NCBI GenBank assembly: GCA_030844625.1 | Contig: JAUUNJ010000059.1 | Location: 1 to 10,578 of the forward strand | DNA: 10,578 nt | DNA from: Roseburia sp. | GTDB lineage: Bacteria > Bacillota > Clostridia > Lachnospirales > Lachnospiraceae | Direction: 5' to 3' | In this document: positions 1-5,898 of the stretch, in pieces | Layout: each line of letters begins with the position of its first letter | Position numbering within the stretch: the stretch's first letter is position 1 | Made by a program: the position numbers and the translations under genes | The notes under the pieces: model-generated | Database searches by the model: none | Seen by the model: the letters and a program-made list of their open reading frames with translations, nothing else | What the model was told of the DNA's origin: nothing

Positions 1-616
1 TCTGATATTTTGTTGTTCCATCAGAAATCACTGCCGCCGGTGTATCTTTGTCTTTTCCTGCAAGAATTAATTTTTCTGCAATATCTTCCAAATTAGAAAG
101 ACCCATTAAAAATATTAAAGTCCCCTCGGTTTTTGCCAGAGTTTCATAATCATAATCCGGACTTCCCATCGAACTTTCCGTATGCCCTGTTATAACATGG
201 AAGCTTCGGCTTACACCTCTATGGGTTACCGGAATTCCCACACTTTCAGGAACCGATATGGCAGATGTGACTCCCGGTACAATCTCAAAAGGAATCTTAT
301 ATTGATTCAACGCTTCTATTTCCTCTCCACCTCTTCCAAATACAAAAGGATCTCCCCCCTTTAGACGAACCACAATTTTGTGTCTTTTAGCACACGCCAC
401 TAAAATTTTATTGATTTCTTCCTGATTTTTGTAATGCTTTCCTGCTTCTTTTCCAACATAAATTTTTTCACACTCTAAAGGCACGTAATCCAAAAGTTCA
501 TTGGCTGCCAGACGGTCATAAACGACCGCATCACATTTTTTTAATTTTTCTATTCCTTTCAGGGTAATCAGTTTCGCATCCCCGGGTCCGGCACCAACCA
601 GATATACTTTCCCCAT
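1..616 (-). CDS. cobA: Uroporphyrinogen-III C-methyltransferase (SUMT), 3' part missing
   Basis: This enzyme would transfer two methyl groups from S-adenosylmethionine to uroporphyrinogen III to give precorrin-2, the branch point to siroheme and cobalamin. I translated the frame by hand: it is open for 205 codons from ATG 614-616 to the window edge. Visible SUMT signatures are VGAGPGD (residues 7-13), RLKGGDPFVFGRGGEE (84-99) and PGVTSA (114-119). A GGAGG site (about 622-626) stands 5 nt before the ATG and fixes the start. It is the last visible gene of the hemA operon, 23 bp after hemC. Stand-alone SUMTs are about 250 residues. In Clostridia the protein is often fused to HemD, and the cut edge does not show which applies here. 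The family call is secure; siroheme rather than cobalamin use is inferred from the neighbouring precorrin-2 dehydrogenase and sulfite reductase. Confidence 0.95.
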   Translation of the reverse strand, partial: MGKVYLVGAGPGDAKLITLKGIEKLKKCDAVVYDRLAANELLDYVPLECEKIYVGKEAGKHYKNQEEINKILVACAKRHKIVVRLKGGDPFVFGRGGEEIEALNQYKIPFEIVPGVTSAISVPESVGIPVTHRGVSRSFHVITGHTESSMGSPDYDYETLAKTEGTLIFLMGLSNLEDIAEKLILAGKDKDTPAAVISDGTTKYQ

Positions 617-639
617 CTTTGCCTCCATATATTTACATA

Positions 640-1524
640 CTATATATTTTTAATCTGGAAAACCAGACTTTCTGCCAGTTCCATCCTTTTGTCAACCTCC
701 GCACTTCCAGACTTTCGGTAAATTTTTCCTGAGATTTCTCCGGCAATTCTTATTTTAATCCAATCATCACAAACCTGAGATATTACGCCAATTGCTTCAT
801 TACATCCCACATTCAGTAACTCAAGAATTTTTCTCTCTGTTTCCAATTCCAGCCATGTATTCCGGTGTGAAATTTCCTGCACCATTTGACTAATCTCATC
901 ATTTTTCCTTCCTTCTATAGCAATAATTCCCTGACCGCCTGCCGGTATCATTTCCTCATGGGAAAAATAACGGTAATTAAATTTTTCTTCTCTGGTAAGC
1001 TTCAGCCTTTCCAGTCCTGCCGCAGCCAGAACCGCACCATCAAACTCTCCCTCTAAAACCTTTTTCATCCTTGTAGGAACATTTCCTCTGACCGGACTGC
1101 AATGAACATTGGGATAGTGCAGCTTTAACTGAAACTGGCGTCTGAGGCTTCCGGTACCAACCCTGATTTCTTCTGATTGGCATCCCTTTTTTGTGACCAG
1201 TACATCTCTTACATCACCTCTAGGCATTACGCCTGCAATTAACAGCCCATCCGATAACACCATTGGCATATCTTTGGCACTGTGTACTGCAAGATCAATG
1301 GTTCCCTCCAGCAATGCCTCTTCAAACTCTGTAATAAAGGCTCCTTTTCCGCCAAAATCAGCCAAAGGCTTATCCAGTATTTTGTCGCCTTGCGTACGAA
1401 GTATTATCTTCTCTATTTTCAGATTTGGAAACTTCTGCTTCAGTGCATCAATCACCATATCTGCCTGTACAAGTGCAAGTTGACTTCCCCTTGTACCTAT
1501 TCTGATAGTCCTTTCCCTATTCAT
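640..1524 (-). CDS. hemC: Porphobilinogen deaminase (hydroxymethylbilane synthase)
   Basis: HemC joins four porphobilinogen molecules into the linear tetrapyrrole hydroxymethylbilane in the cytosol, using a covalently bound dipyrromethane cofactor. Numbering from the upstream ATG at 1536, the sequence shows IRIGTRGSQLALVQA near the N terminus, HSAKDMP (86-92) with the catalytic aspartate, an arginine-rich RGNVPTR segment (150-156), AAAGLERL (171-178) and the cofactor-binding cysteine Cys245 in NVGCNEAIG. The frame can start at 1536 (298 aa), overlapping the previous gene by 20 nt. I prefer the ATG at 1524 (294 aa), because GGAGAGG lies just before it and nothing similar precedes 1536. Length is close to the usual 300-310 residues. 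It sits between precorrin-2 dehydrogenase and SUMT, so it serves the siroheme route. Identity is firm; only the start is open. Confidence 0.96.
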   Translation of the reverse strand: MNRERTIRIGTRGSQLALVQADMVIDALKQKFPNLKIEKIILRTQGDKILDKPLADFGGKGAFITEFEEALLEGTIDLAVHSAKDMPMVLSDGLLIAGVMPRGDVRDVLVTKKGCQSEEIRVGTGSLRRQFQLKLHYPNVHCSPVRGNVPTRMKKVLEGEFDGAVLAAAGLERLKLTREEKFNYRYFSHEEMIPAGGQGIIAIEGRKNDEISQMVQEISHRNTWLELETERKILELLNVGCNEAIGVISQVCDDWIKIRIAGEISGKIYRKSGSAEVDKRMELAESLVFQIKNI

Positions 1525-2152
1525 ATTCCTCTCCATTCAGATGCTTAATAACCTGCTCCACAAACTCTACCGGAATCTCTCCATTATGCTGGATTCCATA
1601 TTGAAACAACTGCTTAAAAACCTCTTTTCTTTTTTCCTGACACGCATATTCTAAAACATATTCCCGATGCCTGCCCAGACTTTCTATCATTCTACCATAA
1701 AAATCCGGTATGCTTTTTTCAATCTTATTTTTAATATTGGCAGCCGCCACCGGACTTTTCCCCCCTGTTGAAATAGAAATAATCAAATCATCTTTCTTAA
1801 TCAATGCGGGAAAAATAAAGGAACATGCTTCTTTCATGTCTACAGCATTCACTAAAATATTGTTTTGTCTGCATAAATCTGAAATATAATGATTTAAATT
1901 CTGATCATCTGTGGCAGCAATCACAAAATCTCTTTCTGCAATGTCATCATCCTGAAAACTTCGCTCATATATTTCTATTTTTCTGTGATTTGACGCAAGT
2001 TGGCACAGTTCCCCACAGACTTGGGGACTTACCACATAGATTTTAACATCATATCCGGACAATATTTTCACCTTGTGAAAAGCGATTGTCCCACCGCCCA
2101 CCACAAGGCAGTTTTTATCTGTTATGTCTATCATAAATGGAAAATATGCCAT
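1517..2152 (-). CDS. Precorrin-2 dehydrogenase (siroheme synthase, CysG N-terminal/Met8-like)
   Basis: This protein oxidises precorrin-2 to sirohydrochlorin with NAD+, and in some relatives also inserts the iron to give siroheme. At 211 aa it has only the dehydrogenase/ferrochelatase module, not the methyltransferase part of CysG; that activity is encoded separately downstream (1-616). The Rossmann loop is GGGTIAFHK (19-27). VNAVD (101-105) carries an aspartate at the place of the catalytic Asp of yeast Met8p (assigned from memory of the family), and STGGKSPVAA (128-137) is a conserved family block. It follows hemA by 40 bp, with a GGAGGAAAGG ribosome site before the ATG, and its 3' end overlaps the possible early start of hemC. 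Related genes are called sirC, ylnF or cysG-N; I give no symbol because the distinction from a bifunctional Met8 type cannot be made here. Confidence 0.93.
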   Translation of the reverse strand: MAYFPFMIDITDKNCLVVGGGTIAFHKVKILSGYDVKIYVVSPQVCGELCQLASNHRKIEIYERSFQDDDIAERDFVIAATDDQNLNHYISDLCRQNNILVNAVDMKEACSFIFPALIKKDDLIISISTGGKSPVAAANIKNKIEKSIPDFYGRMIESLGRHREYVLEYACQEKRKEVFKQLFQYGIQHNGEIPVEFVEQVIKHLNGEEYE

Positions 2153-2192
2153 TGTTTACCTTTCCTCCGCAGCAAAGTAGATGGAGTTTTCC

Positions 2193-3632
2193 TTACCTCT
2201 CACCTTTCATTTCTTCCTGATATATTTTGTTCAATACTTGTAAGAACTGTTCACTATCCAAAATATCTTTCAGATAATAAATCATTTTGTCAAACCATTG
2301 TTCATCCTGCCGCCGAAGGGCTTTGCCCTGAGGGGGCTTTTCCTCATCCTGCCGCCGAAGGGCTTTGCCCTGAGGGGGCTTTTCCTCATCCTGCCGCCGA
2401 AGGGCAACGCCCTGAGGGGGCTTTTCCTTATCCTGCCGCCGAAGGGCTTTGCCCTGAGGGGGCCTTTCCTTATCTCTTCCTGACATTTTAACCTTAAAAT
2501 TTAGAACATACAACTCTTTCATAACGTCATTAACGTATTTTTCTATCATATGCTTTACTTTTTCTACCTCTCCCTGTTTGATGTTACTGTTTTCTTTGGA
2601 ACGTGTTTTAAAATAGTCAATATCCAGCAGGAAAATCTGTTTTTCTTCTCCAATTTCTTTATCAATATCGTAAGGAACTGCCAAATCAATGAGCAAAAAA
2701 TTTCTATCCTTTTCCCTATCTTGCCGCCGAAGGGCAGCACCCTGAGGGGGCTTTTCCTTATCTTGCCGCCGAAGGGCAACGCCCTGAGGGGGCTTTTCCT
2801 TATAATTAACAAATTCTTGTTTTGTAAGTGTGTAATGGGGACTTGACGTGGCACTGACAATCACATTTACCTCTTTAATGTACTCATATCTGCATTCAAA
2901 ATCAATCCACTGTACTTTACTGTTGTTCTGAAAAAACAACTCATTCTCAGAATATTTTTTTCTTTTTGTTGCAATCACATGAATCCCTTTGGATATCAGA
3001 TTTTTTACTACGATGGAGCCGATTTTTCCAGTGGCACCAATCACAAGTACTCTGCCTTTCTGCCCCACATCAGTTTCAGAGTTTTCCTTTTGCACATCAG
3101 AGAGGTTGTCCTTCATATAATTTTCAATTGTATTGGCTGTCAGGGTACCGATGGAAATCGGTGTCTTGGAAAGTTCTGTTTCAGATTTTGATTGTTTGGC
3201 ACAATGGAAACTGCTCTGAAAAATAATGTTCAATTCGCTGTCTGTGAATCCATTTTCTTTGGAGAATAAGTATGACTCCTTTACCTGATGAAGAATTTCA
3301 TCCTCTCCCAATACCATGGAATCCAAACCGCACGCTACTTTAAACAAATGCCTTACTGCCTTTTTTCCCTCATAATAAAGGCTGTATTTTTTTATAATTT
3401 CCCTGTCAATCTGCTTAAACTCTGACAACAGATTTTCTACTGTCTCTCTCCGAATGTTGTCACCGGTCAAATACAATTCACTGCGATTACAGGTAGAAAC
3501 GATAACACCACCTTTTATGGAATTCTCCGTCATCAATTCTGACAGAAATATTTTTTTCTCTTTTTCCGAAAATGCAAACTGCTGTCTCAACGGCAATGGA
3601 GTTTTCTTAAAGTTTACGCTAATGCAGAACAT
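2193..3632 (-). CDS. hemA: Glutamyl-tRNA reductase carrying six in-frame palindromic repeats
   Basis: HemA reduces glutamyl-tRNA(Glu) with NADPH to glutamate-1-semialdehyde, the first step of tetrapyrrole synthesis. The catalytic cysteine is Cys48 in STCNRSELY. GLDSMVLGEDEILHQVK (102-118) is the family signature, and VLVIGATGKIGSIV (195-208) is the NADPH-binding loop. A GGGAGG site precedes ATG 3630-3632. The 479-residue length exceeds the usual 400-430 because of two insertions: residues 280-307 (two 14-residue units) in the nucleotide-binding domain just before the strand FLLIDLAVPYD, and residues 390-445 (four units) in the C-terminal helical dimerisation region. Removing all 84 residues leaves 395, near normal, and rejoins ordinary HemA sequence. 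No stop or frameshift is present, so the gene looks functional. It begins the siroheme operon. The rest of the protein is somewhat divergent, but the family call is firm. Confidence 0.95.
   Translation of the reverse strand: MFCISVNFKKTPLPLRQQFAFSEKEKKIFLSELMTENSIKGGVIVSTCNRSELYLTGDNIRRETVENLLSEFKQIDREIIKKYSLYYEGKKAVRHLFKVACGLDSMVLGEDEILHQVKESYLFSKENGFTDSELNIIFQSSFHCAKQSKSETELSKTPISIGTLTANTIENYMKDNLSDVQKENSETDVGQKGRVLVIGATGKIGSIVVKNLISKGIHVIATKRKKYSENELFFQNNSKVQWIDFECRYEYIKEVNVIVSATSSPHYTLTKQEFVNYKEKPPQGVALRRQDKEKPPQGAALRRQDREKDRNFLLIDLAVPYDIDKEIGEEKQIFLLDIDYFKTRSKENSNIKQGEVEKVKHMIEKYVNDVMKELYVLNFKVKMSGRDKERPPQGKALRRQDKEKPPQGVALRRQDEEKPPQGKALRRQDEEKPPQGKALRRQDEQWFDKMIYYLKDILDSEQFLQVLNKIYQEEMKGER
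2298..2465 (-). repeat. Four tandem 42-bp palindromic repeats inside hemA (C-terminal domain)
   Basis: Four copies with an exact 42-bp period; their 27-bp cores begin at 2310, 2352, 2394 and 2436. On the plus strand each core has a hairpin AGGGC-NNN-GCCCT flanked by CCGCCGA on the left and GAGGGGG on the right. The 3-nt loops are TTT, TTT, AAC and TTT. Read in the hemA frame, each unit encodes KPPQGxALRRQDxE, with x set by the loop codon. The core is about 74% GC in an AT-rich gene. Because 42 is a multiple of three, the gene stays in frame. Confidence 0.97.
2712..2795 (-). repeat. Two tandem 42-bp palindromic repeats inside hemA (nucleotide-binding domain)
   Basis: A second insertion of the same family, about 245 bp from the four-copy cluster, with cores at 2724-2750 and 2766-2792. 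The first core has AGGGC-AGC-ACCCT, with one stem base changed; the second has the loop AAC. In frame they encode KPPQGVALRRQDKE and KPPQGAALRRQDRE (HemA residues 280-307). The flanks (AATTATAAGGAAAAG before, GATAGGGAAAAGG after, minus strand) resemble the internal linker GATAAGGAAAAG, which suggests insertion or expansion at a purine-rich sequence. Confidence 0.96.
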
Positions 3633-3684
3633 ATAAACCTCCCTACAAAAACCTCGTAATGTAAAATCAAATGTAATATATAAT

Positions 3685-3715
3685 GAAAAAGAACCTAGTT
3701 CCCACTCTCACTAGG
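3685..3715 (-). terminator. Likely rho-independent terminator after the sulfur operon
   Basis: On the minus strand CCTAGT and ACTAGG form a 6-bp stem around a 10-nt loop (gagagtggga), followed directly by TTCTTTTT. It lies between the JAMM protease gene (ending 3763) and hemA (starting 3632), so it would end the metY operon and separate it from the tetrapyrrole genes. The stem is short, so partial read-through or an attenuator role for hemA is also possible. I found no convincing promoter in the remaining 50 bp before hemA. Confidence 0.6.
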
Positions 3716-3762
3716 CCCTTTATATATTAGCAAAAAATTTATCTTTATGCCATTTTTATCCA

Positions 3763-4182
3763 TTAATCTTCAATATACTCAATTTGATGAATCGTCACAT
3801 TTTTCTCTTTATCAATTCCAAATGCCTTAAGTACCGGGTTCTCTCTCTCCTGCAGAGAAAGAATCAAATATTCAATGGATGAATCATAGGCAAGTCTCTT
3901 ATCCTCTTCTGATGGTCTTGAGGGCGATTCCGGATGTGAATGAAAATTTCCAATGATTCCAACACCTTTTGCTCTGGCATCCTTTAATGCTTCCAGTTGT
4001 TCTTTCGGATCCATGGAAAAATGCTCATTACTGGCATCAATGTTTGTCAAAAGATATACCTTGGTAACTGTTTTCACATCTCCCTCAACCGTTCCCGCCA
4101 GAAGACCACACGCCTCGTTGGGTAATCCTTTTTTGCAATAATCAAGAATTCTATTATAATCTGATTTTTTTATTTTCAGCAT
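3763..4182 (-). CDS. JAMM/MPN+ (M67 family) metallopeptidase, HcyD/Mec-like
   Basis: A small zinc isopeptidase-like enzyme of 139 residues. The JAMM motif is complete: Glu23 in NEACGLL, His81 and His83 in HSHP, then Ser91 and Asp94. Free-standing bacterial JAMM proteins encoded beside ThiS and ThiF homologues trim C-terminal residues from the sulfur carrier to expose Gly-Gly (QbsD, HcyD), or release an amino acid from the carrier (mycobacterial Mec). Here the carrier at 5004-5213 ends in GGGAR and so appears to need trimming, which favours the HcyD-type role. The gene follows thiF by 18 bp with a GGAGG site, and is the last gene before a terminator-like hairpin. The family is certain from the motif; the substrate is inferred from context. 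No signal peptide is seen, so it should be cytosolic. Confidence 0.93.
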   Translation of the reverse strand: MLKIKKSDYNRILDYCKKGLPNEACGLLAGTVEGDVKTVTKVYLLTNIDASNEHFSMDPKEQLEALKDARAKGVGIIGNFHSHPESPSRPSEEDKRLAYDSSIEYLILSLQERENPVLKAFGIDKEKNVTIHQIEYIED

Positions 4183-4200
4183 ATTATATCCTCCAATATG

Positions 4201-5004
4201 TTACTTCAGGTCACACTCAGCCTGTTCGTAATCAATCAGTTCCGTAATTGTAGGATGTTCACTGCAGACTGCACAGTTATGATCACCTGGAAGTTTAATT
4301 GTATGAAACTCCATTTTCAACGCATCATATGTAAGTAATTTGCCTGTAAGCAATTCTCCCTGTCCAATGAGGTATTTCACCGCTTCCATTGCCTGAAGAC
4401 TTCCAATTACACCACCCATCGCACCAATAACACCTGCCTGCTTACATGTAGGAACTGCATCCTTTGGTGGTGGATTCTTAAATACACAACGGTAACATGG
4501 ACCTTCTCCCGGAACATATGTCATAAGCTGGCCCTTGAAACGAATAATTCCTGCATGTGAAAATGGTTTCTTCGCCATGACACAGGCATCATTAATCAAA
4601 AATTTTGCCGGAAAATTATCTGTTCCGTCAATAATAAAATCATAATCCTGAATCAGCTCCATAATATTACTTGAATCTACAAAAGTTCGATATGTTTTTA
4701 CTGTAACATCAGGATTAATTGCCTCCATTGTTTCTGCGGCAGATTTTACCTTTGCTTTTCCAATATCGGCTGTTGTGTGGATAACCTGCCTCTGGAGATT
4801 GGACAAATCCACCTCATCGGCATCCACGATGCCAATGGTTCCAACACCTGCTGCTGCAAGATACAAAGCCGCCGGAGCTCCTAATCCTCCTGCACCGATA
4901 ATCAGAACTTTACCATTTAATAACTTTTTCTGTCCCTTTACGCCAACTTCTTTTAAAATAATATGACGGGAATAACGCTCTAACTGTTCATTCGTAAAAG
5001 CCAT
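4201..5004 (-). CDS. ThiF/MoeB/HesA-type sulfur carrier adenylyltransferase (HcyF-like)
   Basis: An E1-like enzyme that would adenylate the C-terminal glycine of the adjacent ThiS-like carrier so that sulfide can convert it to a thiocarboxylate. The 267-residue protein shows the ATP-binding loop GAGGLG (37-42), the DADEVDLSNLQRQ block (61-73), GKAK (82-85), the GTDN aspartate (127-130), and two zinc-binding pairs, CYRC (170-173) and CAVC (244-247). A further cysteine, Cys187 in PTCKQAG, is at the usual conserved position. No rhodanese domain is fused, so sulfur must come from elsewhere; the neighbouring sulfite-reductase-like, TusA-like and thioredoxin proteins are candidates. The start overlaps the thiS stop by one base (TAATG), implying translational coupling. 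Thiamine or molybdopterin roles are possible for the family, but no thi or moa gene is present, and metY plus JAMM point to amino acid synthesis. Confidence 0.93.
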   Translation of the reverse strand: MAFTNEQLERYSRHIILKEVGVKGQKKLLNGKVLIIGAGGLGAPAALYLAAAGVGTIGIVDADEVDLSNLQRQVIHTTADIGKAKVKSAAETMEAINPDVTVKTYRTFVDSSNIMELIQDYDFIIDGTDNFPAKFLINDACVMAKKPFSHAGIIRFKGQLMTYVPGEGPCYRCVFKNPPPKDAVPTCKQAGVIGAMGGVIGSLQAMEAVKYLIGQGELLTGKLLTYDALKMEFHTIKLPGDHNCAVCSEHPTITELIDYEQAECDLK

Positions 5005-5213
5005 TATCTAGCTCCTCCTCCCATGAAATATAAAAATTCTACTGCATCATTTTCTTTTAATACTGTTGTAGGAAAATCTTCTCTGTTGACAAATTCATCG
5101 TTGATTGTTACTGTCACGTATTCTGCATTTTCAATGTCTTCTTTTTCAATTAATTCTGACACATTCATTCCTTCTGAATATTCTTTCTTTTCACCTGCTA
5201 CTGTTATAATCAT
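5004..5213 (-). CDS. ThiS/MoaD-like ubiquitin-fold sulfur carrier with GGGAR tail (HcyS-like)
   Basis: A 69-residue protein matching ThiS in size, with a short hydrophobic start, the SELIEKEDI helix region, TVTINDEFVNRE (the ThiS-like 'vNgef' strand) and the end VEFLYFMGGGAR. Sulfur carriers work through a terminal Gly-Gly that is adenylated and changed to a thiocarboxylate. Here Ala-Arg (or Gly-Ala-Arg) follows the glycines, so the protein looks like a precursor to be cut by the JAMM protease encoded two genes on. In Wolinella the carrier HcyS is trimmed similarly and supplies sulfur to MetY. The ribosome site is AAAGGAAGG before ATG 5211-5213, just after two palindromic repeats. It overlaps the activating enzyme gene by one base. 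The fold call is strong; the homocysteine role is inferred from metY in the same operon, with thiamine synthesis as the alternative. Confidence 0.92.
   Translation of the reverse strand: MIITVAGEKKEYSEGMNVSELIEKEDIENAEYVTVTINDEFVNREDFPTTVLKENDAVEFLYFMGGGAR
5012..5022 (-). promoter_or_regulatory. Ribosome binding site for thiF made of the thiS glycine codons
   Basis: The minus-strand run GGGAGGAGGAG is at once the Gly-Gly-Gly codons of thiS (GGA GGA GGA, 5013-5021) and a strong Shine-Dalgarno sequence 7 nt before the thiF ATG (5002-5004). The extra Ala-Arg codons give this spacing. Together with the TAATG overlap, this ties thiF translation to thiS. Confidence 0.75.
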
Positions 5214-5238
5214 TTTTTACCTTCCTTTCTATACCTTT

Positions 5239-5306
5239 CCGCCGAAGGGCTTTGCCCTGAGGGGGACTCTCCTTACTTTCCGCCGAAGGGCTTTGCCCTG
5301 AGGGGG
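5239..5306. repeat. Two palindromic repeats between the thioredoxin and thiS genes
   Basis: Two cores (5239-5265 and 5280-5306) of the same 27-bp palindrome as in hemA, both with loop TTT, repeated with a 41-bp period instead of 42. They begin 1 bp after the thioredoxin stop codon (5308-5310) and end 25 bp before thiS. The linker on the minus strand is AAAGTAAGGAGAGT, unlike the CAGGATAAGGAAAAG type in hemA. The odd period breaks any common reading frame, so these copies are non-coding and lie within the operon transcript. Confidence 0.95.
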
Positions 5307-5307
5307 A

Positions 5308-5625
5308 CTATATATATGGTTCAAACAATTCCACAATTGTTTCTTTGTCTGCAAAACCACTCATTCTGTTTACTTCCTCTCCGTTTACAATGAAAACTAA
5401 CGTGGGCGCAGACATTACCTGATACTTTTCTGCAAGCTCTGCATCATAATTTACATTCACTTTGTAAACATTGATTTTATCCTCATATGTATCTTCCACA
5501 TCTCCCAATGGTCCTGCCATTCTCTTACATGGAATACATGTATCGGAATAAAAATCCAACAAAACCGGTTTATCAGACTTTAAAACCTTTTCTTCAAAAT
5601 TATCTGCATTTACTCTTAAAGCCAT
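5308..5625 (-). CDS. Thioredoxin-fold protein with atypical CIPC active site
   Basis: A 105-residue protein of thioredoxin size and order: VLLDFYSDTCIPCKRM holds the redox pair Cys30-Ile-Pro-Cys33, and SAPTLVF holds the cis-proline Pro74. Classical thioredoxins have WCGPC; here the tryptophan is replaced by threonine and the glycine by isoleucine, which should shift redox potential or partner choice. There is no signal peptide or membrane segment, so it is cytosolic. It lies 24 bp after the TusA-like gene and before thiS, inside the sulfur operon. The likely role, inferred, is delivering electrons or handling persulfides in sulfur transfer to the carrier rather than general disulfide reduction. 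The stop codon is 1 bp from a palindromic repeat. The fold is certain; the specific role is not. Confidence 0.9.
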   Translation of the reverse strand: MALRVNADNFEEKVLKSDKPVLLDFYSDTCIPCKRMAGPLGDVEDTYEDKINVYKVNVNYDAELAEKYQVMSAPTLVFIVNGEEVNRMSGFADKETIVELFEPYI

Positions 5626-5649
5626 ATCTTTTTCCTTTCAGACTAATAT

Positions 5650-5898
5650 CTATTCTTCCACTTTCTTTACAATGAGTGTATAAGTTCCGTCATCGTTTGT
5701 ATTCAGTTTCAGAATCTGATGTCCCTCTTCTTTAATACTTCTTGGTACATTTTGAACAGGCTCTCCATCATTCATGCGGATTGCAAGAATCTGTCCGTCA
5801 TCTAACTCCTCCAATGCTACCTTTGCCTTAACAAATGTTACAGGACAAACCACATCTGTAATATCTACTGTATCATCAATATTGAATTCAGCCATCAT
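5650..5898 (-). CDS. TusA/SirA-like sulfurtransferase protein
   Basis: A small protein (82 aa) of the TusA family, which carries a persulfide on a conserved cysteine in a CPxP motif and passes sulfur to partners. The cysteine is Cys18 in VVCPVTFVKAKVALEELDDGQIL; the second proline of CPxP is threonine here, while the rest of the helix and the following beta region look normal. The gene overlaps the end of the sulfite-reductase-like gene by 11 nt, so the two are probably translationally coupled. Two adjacent ATGs are possible starts. AAAGGAGG is 3 nt from the first (5898) and 6 nt from the second (5895), so the true protein may start at residue 2. TusA-like proteins next to sulfur metabolism genes usually act in sulfur relay. 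A role feeding the thiocarboxylate system is inferred. Confidence 0.9.
   Translation of the reverse strand: MMAEFNIDDTVDITDVVCPVTFVKAKVALEELDDGQILAIRMNDGEPVQNVPRSIKEEGHQILKLNTNDDGTYTLIVKKVEE

Noticed and set aside
182..364. Plus-strand 60-codon open frame opposite SUMT
   Set aside because: It is antisense to a strongly conserved SUMT reading frame and has no ribosome site or recognisable similarity.
2298..2483. Plus-strand open frame across the hemA repeats (PPKGFALRGLF-type product)
   Set aside because: It is the complement of the repeat read in another frame, with no ribosome site, and lies inside the well-supported hemA gene.
2298..2795. CRISPR array suggested by regularly spaced repeats
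   Set aside because: The linkers are nearly identical rather than unique spacers, the period is 41-42 bp with a 27-bp core, the array is translated within hemA, and no cas gene is present.
3685..3715. T-box leader before hemA, suggested by AGTGGGAAC in the hairpin
   Set aside because: The whole hemA upstream spacer is 130 bp, too short for a T-box, and lacks the T-box sequence and specifier stem.
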